Source: Ilyonectria destructans
Taxonomy: Eukaryota > Ascomycota > Sordariomycetes > Hypocreales > Nectriaceae
Length of the DNA stretch: 64,000 bases
Assembly (NCBI GenBank): GCA_020740775.1
Contig: JAHEWK010000007.1
Coordinates: 2,108,001 to 2,172,000, forward strand
Reading direction: 5' to 3'
Both the position numbers and the translations under genes were made by a program. Positions within the stretch are counted from its first letter, which is position 1, and every line of letters starts with the position of its first letter. The notes under the pieces are model-generated. The model saw nothing but the letters and a program-made list of their open reading frames with translations, was not told the DNA's origin and did no database searches. Below are positions 56,801-64,000 of the stretch, one piece after another.

Positions 56801-59027
56801 CTAGTGAATAGAACGCGGGGTGACAGCTGGAACTGGCACAGTGATATCTCTAGTGCCGTCCTTATAGTCTACGGGATTCATTGGAACCGTCGAAGTGAAA
56901 GACCTGTCGTAATCTTCGTTGGTGTGAAGCGATTGTGTGCTTGACTCATTCTCGTCGTCGCCGGACCGACCTCGAGCTCGGATAGCGCGGACATACCAGG
57001 GGCGTCTTCCGAATCCTCTCCAGGTCCAGTACTCCTTCATGTCGTACTCTTGTGGCTCCCATCTGCCACCAGAAGCCCAGACAGTTAAGGCAACCAAACC
57101 GTTGATGACGGTGTATAGAAACAAACCGCTATGAAAAGTCAGCATTAGGTTCCAATGTAGCTTAACAATAACTTACGCGATGAGTCCATAGGCTACACTG
57201 TATGAAAATGGGATAAATGCTATGACAGCAAACGACGGAAGAGCATCGCCGATATATCGCCAGTTAATTTGCGTTATCTGCCGAATCATCATACAACCGA
57301 CCTTTGAGTCACATAAGTCAGTGCCGGATTGCATTCAATAACGATTCGTAGACTTACCAGAATCAGGGTCGACCCGGTTGCCCAAGGTGGAATAGAGGCA
57401 AAGATGGGAGCGAAAAAAATAGAGGTAAGGAAACAGGCGCCAGTAACCATGGCTGTAAGACCCGTGCGGCCCCCTTCTGCAATGCCGGCGCCGCTTTCGA
57501 CAAACGCTGTAACAGGAGAGCAGCCCAGGAGAGAACTGATCGATATACACCCTGCATCGCAGCAGTATGCAATAGTTGACCGGGGGAAGCCACCATCCTT
57601 GGGATTGACCACGCCGCAAAAACGAACCATGGAATAGAGTGTCGCAGTGGCATCGATAATGTCGACATAGAGGAATGTGAAGAGAGCAAGCACAAATTGC
57701 GAAGTGTGCTGAGTGACTTTCCAGTCCAGAGCATTCAAAGTGTACTTGATGGGGTGGACGGACACGACATGCTTGAAAAATTCAAAGCGTTCGTTTCCTT
57801 CGTCCGTGTTCGGAAAATATGTGATGGACGTATTCCGACTATCATGCGTTAGCCACAATGATACCAGGTTAGGAGGGGGGGGGGGGGGGGGGTTCTCACG
57901 GCCAAGAGATGACAGAAACAACAGCGATACCTATGATGAAGGCAAATTTGATTCGAAAAGCCATCAAGTACGCTGTCAAGATACCTCCAGCAAAAATTCC
58001 AGTCCACATCTATGTCTTTGTCAGCGTCTGTAGCATGTTCCGAGATGTGTGGGCCTAACCTTTGGGCTTGTCATCAATCCGCCGTTACACATCTGGGAGT
58101 CTGGGTCGATCATCTCCTCGGGGCATCCGGCAATAGTCAACGGCGTTGCCTTCCAGCCTCCTGTGATGGCACCAAGACCAGCAGAGTAGGACAGTCCAAT
58201 CTCGGTAAGGAAAAGACCGATACCAGCTCCAGTTGCAGTCTTGATCGTGGCAGGAATCAGCTTAACTAGCCACTGGCGCATTCCGGTGAGAGCGAGGAAG
58301 ATAAATATGAGACCCTCCACAAAGACGGCGGTTAGGGCAACCCCATACGGAATGCGGCCCGAGCCGTTGTAGCCGACGACTTGGAACGCAAAGTAAGCGT
58401 TGAGGCCCATACCAGGACTGTGATCTGTTAGCACTGTAGTCTTTTTCATCCCATGAGACTTACGCCAGAGCGACGGGGAGGTTGGTGAAAAGTCCGAAGA
58501 GGAAGCTGGCGAGGCCTGAAATGGCAGCCGTTGCAGTAATGAGATCGCGTCTCACACCTATGGCAAAGTCAGTTGCCGGGCTTGAAGTGAACACGCACAG
58601 GTGCTTGCTTACCTTCTTTGCAGACCGCATAGCTGTTGATGGAGTCGCACTGAGTCCGGTCCTCCAGATCACAAGGGCAAGGGCCTCCAGTTTGGGAAAT
58701 AACGGCGGCCTGTGGTATATTGTGTCAGTGAATGTTCACGTTACTGGAAGTGTGAGGGTCATCACATTGACGGCGATGATGTATGCCATAGTCGCAAAAG
58801 TAGTAGCACCTGCGCGGATCTCTGCCAGGAGTGAAGAGCCGGGAATCTCTTTGGGCTACATCATTGTCAGTAAAGGGCAGCGACAGATGGGAGCAAAGGG
58901 AGGAATAATTTACATGACCGCTTCCCTCGAGTCTGAAGACGCGACCGAAACGCGAGGAGGATATCTTTCTATCGAGATTATGGATCCCCATCCGCACCCC
59001 GTGCAGTTTGGATTTGACCCCGCTCAT
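56801..59027 (-). CDS. azgA: AzgA-type purine (adenine/guanine/hypoxanthine) permease
   Basis: Nine exons: 59027-58914, 58855-58766, 58709-58613, 58557-58464, 58417-58060, 58009-57900, 57838-57358, 57301-57177, 57128-56801; 598 residues; every phase agrees. Family blocks: EIRAGATTFATMAYIIAVNA at helix 1, CDLEDRTQCDSINSYAVCKE, RRDLITATAAISGLASFLFG, NLPVALAPGMGLNAYFAFQV (substrate-binding), GVALTAVFVEGLIFIFLAL, LFTFLYVDIIDATATLYSMV, LGCSPVTAFVESGAGIAEGG and TGLTAMVTGACFL. These are diagnostic for AzgA permeases, proton symporters for hypoxanthine, guanine and adenine in the plasma membrane. A run of 18 G (57875-57892) lies in intron 6. The promoter carries a GATAAG site at 59354-59359, fitting nitrogen control. 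The symbol is given by family, not proven orthology. Confidence 0.93.
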
Positions 59028-60944
59028 GTTGGCATTCCAGATTCCAAGAGTAAATTCTGCAGCGTTGTGAGTCTCAAGATCAGTGTTCTGCCGATAGATG
59101 TGGCGTGTGTTTCAGATGAAGACTCTGCGGGAACGGGTGCCAAGGCGGCTCAGATGACATGCCAAGATGAAGTGTTGGCAGATATAATCAAGAATATGGC
59201 CAGGGTGTCTATCGAATATGAGGGAAAACCTTGTCGGTTTGCGTGGGCTAGCTGGGAGGGCACAGGCCTGCAAGCAATAACAAACATTCCGGCACATGGC
59301 TGTAGCCAAGGACGGGGCGCATCATGCAGGAACACTTAGGCGAGTGGAGATGAGATAAGATGACATGTAGCCCGCGAGCAAATCGGAGGGGGCAGAGCAG
59401 ATCGAGTCTGAAGATTTTGTTTCCGGGAGGTGTGATGATTTCGGACTTGACGACCCTCAGCCAGCCATGTGTTCGCTTGGAGTTAGGCGCCCTCAGCCAC
59501 TTGAGGGAATCTCGAACTACGCCACTGGCCGCCATGAGCAAAGTGTGACGACTCCTCGCTTGCGGGTGGATGATTTAAGCCACAGTTCTGCGGTGAGCTG
59601 AGCGGAGGCTGCTCCACGTCGACACGCGTGCGCGTCATAGGCGAGACTCGGGGCCCATGCGATGCACTTTGGCAATAGATTGACGCCATCGCCAGCACGA
59701 GGCCCTTGACATCTCTCGGGGTTTGCGTGGCACTTGTCTCGGTTGTTTCAGTTATGGCTGACATGTCGTGGTCCACACCGCAGCGGGCAGCCCATGTGCG
59801 CAATCAAGGGAAATAAGCAATTTATTTTCTTTACCGTTTGAGACTGATGATAGTGATGGCTGTCTCGAACCGGGAAACTCCTTGACGCTGCTCATCCCGT
59901 CACTCAGTCTCCCTCGGAGAAGTTCAATGCGCAGCGGGCAGCAAAAAGCAACTCGTTGGCGTCGTTAGATCGTATGATCCGTCTCCGCCAACGGTCTAGA
60001 CTTCGACCTGTCACGGCCACTTCAGGCCTGCCGAGCCATCGCTAGCGACTTGCGCTAATGATTGTCGCGTTTGCCGGCCGTCCGATCCCGAGAACCTTTC
60101 CGGGGTTCAGCTCGATCCTTGCGATCTACCCTTCACGATCCCTGGCAAATCCGTCTCCGCGGGACTGGGGCGGCTCGTTGACAGCTGAAGTCATCATGCA
60201 GCGGCATTTGTTCCCCGGAGCAAGATGACTTCACGGCAGACGCCCTGCCACGAGTCTGACCCTGATTGCAAGAATGCATTGCAACCCTCAGCGTCGAGGG
60301 CACGTTGCCAAGCCGCGACTCAATCCAGCTAAACCTCGTCAGTCGTGGCGTCCAGGGCGTGCAGAAACTCCACGCGAGCGTGTCCACGGGGACCGGGATC
60401 GCATGGCTGACTTCTTCAAGGGCGCTCACTGCCGTGTGACGCTGACCATAACGTGACAAGGGCGAACCAACATCGGATCAATAGTTTGAGACACAGGCTC
60501 CCCGCCAATCGAGGCCCGCGGGATGCTAGGGAGGCCCGACAAGTGGGGGAAGCCACAAATCTTAGACCTCAGCGTGGCGTTGGCTCAGGGGAGAAGGGGA
60601 GAGGTCTAGTCCCGTGGTGGTGATAGCCTTGAGCTACTCCGTATCGTGCCCGCCCGACCAGACTGCCGAGAAGCTCGGTCAGCTCCAGGCTGCGATTACT
60701 CCTGCCTTTGCGCATGAAGGTTTATTTATCCGCCAAGTCGGAGAACGTTCGTATCTCTCGTCCCTGCCCTGATCCCTGATACTTTCTTCCATTCCAGGCT
60801 CGCACTCTCCTACAAGCTGTCCTGCGCCAACCTTTGCCACACTTCAGTTCTCAATCCGGCAATCAACGACTCTTCGAGACCCTCGATCCAACCACCGACG
60901 TATCCCACCGTCCCAAGCCGCCCTCGAGCACGGGCTTACTTAGC
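59028..60944. other. intergenic between divergent AzgA gene and unknown gene at 60945
   Basis: About 1.9 kb. AGATAAGA at 59353-59360 is a good GATA-factor site 326 bp upstream of the AzgA start. The region 59900-60700 is GC-rich with short frames lacking family signal. The final part is the promoter/leader of the 60945 gene, with pyrimidine-rich sequence at 60760-60840. Confidence 0.5.
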
Positions 60945-61911
60945 ATGTGGGAAGTTAGCTGGACAGACCCCCAGAGGGAGTCCAGGAAGGAACATCGCGA
61001 CAAAAAGGCCACTCAACGACATCAGAACAGAAAAAAGCCTCGAGCCGATGGAGATTCCGTTTTCTCAGGGCGCAATACATCGTTCGATTCCCGATCATCC
61101 AGGCCCGACTTCTCAGATACCGGGAGTCTAGCCCATAGTCCAGAAAGCACCCACGTACTTTCGCGCGGCGCCAGATCCTATACCACGAAAGCGCCTTCGG
61201 TGATGAGTAGCGACAGGGAGACCGATGCACACTCAGCGGTCTCTGTTGGCTCCGAAGAAACAACACCCGAGCTGTCCTGCACTCCTGTCTCTACTTCCGA
61301 AGGCCCGTTTCCGCCAGACCCCTCGGCAGAGTCTTCCCAAACATCGCTAGGTGTATGGGAGAGAGGTATATTGCGCCGAGCCCAACGTCTTTGACATGAC
61401 TAACGATTTATAGGATATGCATTGCCCAACTCATCGAGGTGGCCCGACCACTTGGTGCCCCCCTCGCCAACCTTTACATGGCATTTCGAAGCAGCCCACC
61501 CTGCGGTCGACTGTGTAGAGTTCAAGTTCTGCCAATACGCCCAGAGCCTCACTTCGAATTCGTTCATAACGAAGAGCACCGAAGTAACAACTGCTACCCG
61601 GACGGCACACCCAGGCATGAAAATGGGTTCGGAGGTCACCATCACCGCAAATCGAATCGACGAAAGTTATCCCCGTCCGAGATCCGCGGGAGCCCTGTAT
61701 GTGATTCTAGATACTGCCGCTGCAGGCTTGTACCGACTCGTGGACTGACCATCTTCAGATCACCCAGCAATTTACTCTCAATAAAATCGTCCGAGGCAAA
61801 GTCCTTGAGGCGAGCTCCGTCTTGGCGGACGTCCTTCACTCCGAGGAAGTGGGATCACTGGAGGCCACCGGATGCGTGGACCTGAGCTCCATCAGTAAAG
61901 ATACGTCTTGA
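60945..61911 (+). CDS. hypothetical protein, Ser-rich N-terminal half, three exons
   Basis: Exons 60945-61365, 61414-61700 and 61759-61911; introns of 48 and 58 bp; phases 1 and 0 close properly; 286 residues. The ATG was chosen because MWEVSWTDPQRESRKEHRDK reads like a conserved start of fungal proteins, although the frame is open upstream. Residues 1-140 are polar, Ser/Arg-rich and probably disordered. The second half (AVDCVEFKFCQYAQSLTSNS, then GKVLEASSVLADVLHSEEVG and VDLSSISKDTS at the end) looks folded. No domain or signal peptide is recognised. The last exon reading supports exon 2's frame over the competing open frame beginning at 61439. The function is unknown. Confidence 0.55.
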
Positions 61912-62577
61912 AACTGTGGAAAGTTTCCTCAGAACCTGCTCGGCTCGATCGACCTATCAGACGACCCGAACCGTCTCCTTCGATCAATGGAGATGGAGGG
62001 CACTTTAAATACTCCAAATTCTCCGAACATGTGGAATTAGGGAAGACACAATAGCTACTATTCGTTCTTTAAACATGGAGTCAGGCCATTCATCCAATAA
62101 AGGATGTCGCCGCGCAAAGACTCGCCATGTTCTCGAATTCCTTTTATACTATATCAGGCGCAAGGCAATATTCTCTTAGGATCTTGGAGGGGTTACAATT
62201 CTCACAAAGATAGTTACCAGCAAATCGTATAGAACGGCTGGTCACGGGGCAACCCAATTTAAAAATTTGGCTTCCACCATGCGATGATTCCTTCAAGCGT
62301 GTGACAATTTCGCCTAACAGATGTTATCATATGACCCAGGACCATCAATGGATGAACGATAACCCGTCTGTGCCGCATGCATTGCTACCTCAACTTGGGT
62401 GATGAGACGTCTTGCCGATCCCTGTCATATGTGCGACGTGCATTGCTATCTCGGCTTGGCTGATAAGACGTGTGACTGGTCCCCGTCACCTCTTCCACTC
62501 GTCTTTCCAACAGTCCCCGCAACGCTGCGCAGTCATACTGCCCGTTTAAATACTGCCATCCAAAAATAACACTCATC
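61912..62577. other. intergenic with 61-bp tandem duplication
   Basis: A 61-bp unit is duplicated with divergence at about 62371-62492: GCATTGCTACCTCAACTTGG at 62379 and GCATTGCTATCTCGGCTTGG at 62440. The second copy contains TGATAAGA at 62461-62468, a GATA-factor type site; the first has TGATGAGA. No gene. Confidence 0.6.
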
Positions 62578-63747
62578 ATAGCCAAGTCACTGATTGAAAA
62601 GTTGAAGATTGAGAACGATAATTGGTCAGGTTGTGAAACGACGCGATGGATTAACCCCGGTATTGCCCCCCTTCCACCTAGTCGTCGAACTTGGCGGCTC
62701 ACGACCTTCCTGGGGTTCGGATCAATTGGAAACTGAGTACATGGTAAGTCTTGTGTAATCGCAGCCACTGACCGCCTTGATAACCAGTCTGTGCACTACC
62801 GCTTGGGCAGGAGGGTCATCTCTTCTATCATTGAGGCTTACGGTTCCTGAAACAGTCGGCGTTATGCTCGTAGCCAGAGTGCTGATATCTGCTTTAGTTG
62901 TTGCAAATGGCTGACGTGGGGGAGAATGGCCATTTACGGCGGCGAAGCATACTGGAACCCGCTTAAAATCCTCCATCAATGAATGTTGGATGATTACTCT
63001 GCAAAGGCCAGAGCGACTGCCTTCTTCTACAGTCTGGGCTACGTCATCAGCCAGTTGACGGAAAACACTCTGGGGTACGTGATTCAATATTCTTAATATG
63101 CTTTGCTGGCAAACAAAGCAATGGATTCGCGGCAGGAATGGACCTAGCTGGTCTCTTTCCGAACTGGATGAATATCCGGCGCGGTGGTATTATTTGCGCT
63201 CTGCTGTCGTGGGCTGTGCAACCCTGGTTATTCTATAACACGGCGTCCGTTTTTATGGGCCCTCTTACGGGAATAATGATTGCAGATTACTTTATAATCC
63301 GGCAGCAACGGATCCAGCTAAGCCAGCTGTATACCGGCTCCCCGGACGGCTCTTATTGGTATGCTCACGGTTTCAACTCGAGCGCCATAATCGCATGGGT
63401 GGTTGGGTTTGCACCAGCCATGCCCGGGATAATTGCTGCAGCCAATCCCAGTGTGGTCGTGTCAGATGGTATTTACAAATACTATCTCGGAATTATTTGT
63501 TCGGTAGGATATCTCCCGGGCCTGCGAATACCTGCGCTAATTCTAGTACGAAAGGTTCCTCACTGCTACAACATTGTACACCGCCCTACGCATGATCTTC
63601 AAGGTGGGGGGAGCTGGGCTGCAAGATGATACGGACGTTTATGGCACCATTTCTGAAGATGTGGCCTTGAAGAAGGGCATGTCGCCGTTTCTACTGGATG
63701 AGGTCCGCCAATCAAAGTTGGAAAACGAGGGTCTAGGGACTGTCTAG
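62578..63747 (+). pseudogene. NCS1-family nucleobase (uracil/allantoin/purine-type) permease, decayed with internal deletion
   Basis: Parts of one permease appear in order: AKSLIEKLKIENDNW with ATA where a start ATG would sit (62578), TTRWINPGIAPLPPSRRTW, TFLGFGSIGN then TGA (62734) where Trp is expected, an intron, GSSLLSLRLTVPETVGVMLV and VARVLISALVVANG then TGA (62912), again at a Trp position. The middle of the protein (several membrane helices) is missing, and reading resumes at DDYSAKARATAFFYSLGYV, GMDLAGLFPNWMNIRRGGII, MGPLTGIMIADYFIIRQQRI and WVVGFAPAMPGIIAA, with a tail frameshift before DDTDVYGTISEDVALKKG. Intact relatives have about 550 residues. It lies close to the intact AzgA permease, another nucleobase importer. 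Confidence 0.85.
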
Positions 63748-64000
63748 GCTGGGCCTATACGGGCCGATGCATGGTTGAGTCTATCGGCAGCAATTAGAAC
63801 CCTGATGTCATTGCTGCCAGCCATAAAGCGCTGTATACGAAGCAGTGGATCAATAGACTCAACACGTAGTGGCGGAAAGTATTACGCAATCGCATGGGCT
63901 CTTCTACGAGACCCGTTCTCCGTGACAGCCGGCGTCAACTGACTTGGAAACCTCACGCCTTGTCCTTTTCAAGACGAGAATACGAGTGAGGTAGGTTGGA
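63748..64000. other. right-edge intergenic sequence
   Basis: Nothing supported in the last 250 bases. Confidence 0.4.

Noticed and set aside
61439..61885. Alternate reading frame of the unknown gene's exon 2
   Set aside because: The frame joined to exons 1 and 3 closes both introns in phase; this one does not.
1..64000. Polyketide, NRPS or terpene biosynthetic core
   Set aside because: No ketosynthase, adenylation or terpene cyclase motif was seen on either strand, so the clusters are not classical secondary-metabolite clusters.
1..64000. Intact transposon or long terminal repeats
   Set aside because: No transposase, integrase or reverse-transcriptase motif and no long flanking repeats were found by reading; short diverged repeats only.

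Overview
The window looks like nuclear DNA of a filamentous ascomycete (Pezizomycotina, most likely a plant- or litter-associated Sordariomycete). The evidence is short 45-115 bp GT-AG introns, CCACCATG-type starts, Zn2Cys6 regulators, MFS and AzgA permeases, a fungal P450nor and secreted pectin- and xylan-degrading enzymes. No rRNA, tRNA, CRISPR or intact transposon was recognised. Exon-intron models were built by hand from donor/acceptor sites, reading phase and family conservation.

Layout. 0-4 kb: GH115 alpha-glucuronidase (cut by the left edge) and a secreted SGNH/GDSL esterase. 5.7-6.8 kb: decayed ankyrin-protein relic. 8-11.4 kb: mitochondrial sulfide:quinone oxidoreductase and the nitric-oxide reductase P450nor (CYP55), with two in-frame starts separated by a presequence-like extension. 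12-15 kb: possible STAND relic and a secreted GH5 enzyme. 15.6-22.5 kb: a co-directional block of Zn2Cys6 factor, PhyH-type dioxygenase and MFS sugar transporter. 24.4-26.3 kb: PL4 rhamnogalacturonan lyase. 27.6-28.6 kb: damaged amidohydrolase.

29-46 kb is the most interesting part. It holds two Zn2Cys6 regulators, a broken 5-oxoprolinase, an intact DUF1445/D-glutamate-cyclase-like protein, a BVMO fragment, a thioesterase-like protein, a decayed third regulator, a Dal5/allantoate-type permease, a serine-racemase/threonine-dehydratase-like PLP enzyme and RidA. The pairings cyclase/oxoprolinase and dehydratase/RidA both make biochemical sense. The cyclase promoter has two perfect CGG-N4-CCG sites and the permease/regulator promoter has clustered GATAAG sites. 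I infer a nitrogen-regulated cluster for (D-)amino-acid or cyclic-amide catabolism, partly decayed.

46.3-47.1 kb: PL3 pectate lyase with a three-copy repeat upstream. 50.5-56.4 kb: MFS exporter, Zn2Cys6 factor with an AT-hook-like motif, an unrecognised spliced ORF and an MBL-fold hydrolase. 56.8-59 kb: AzgA purine permease (nine exons). 60.9-61.9 kb: unknown three-exon gene. 62.6-63.7 kb: NCS1 nucleobase permease pseudogene.

At least six loci are decayed and several premature stops are one transition away from the expected codon, so this reads as an accessory region with active gene loss, possibly helped by RIP-like mutation.
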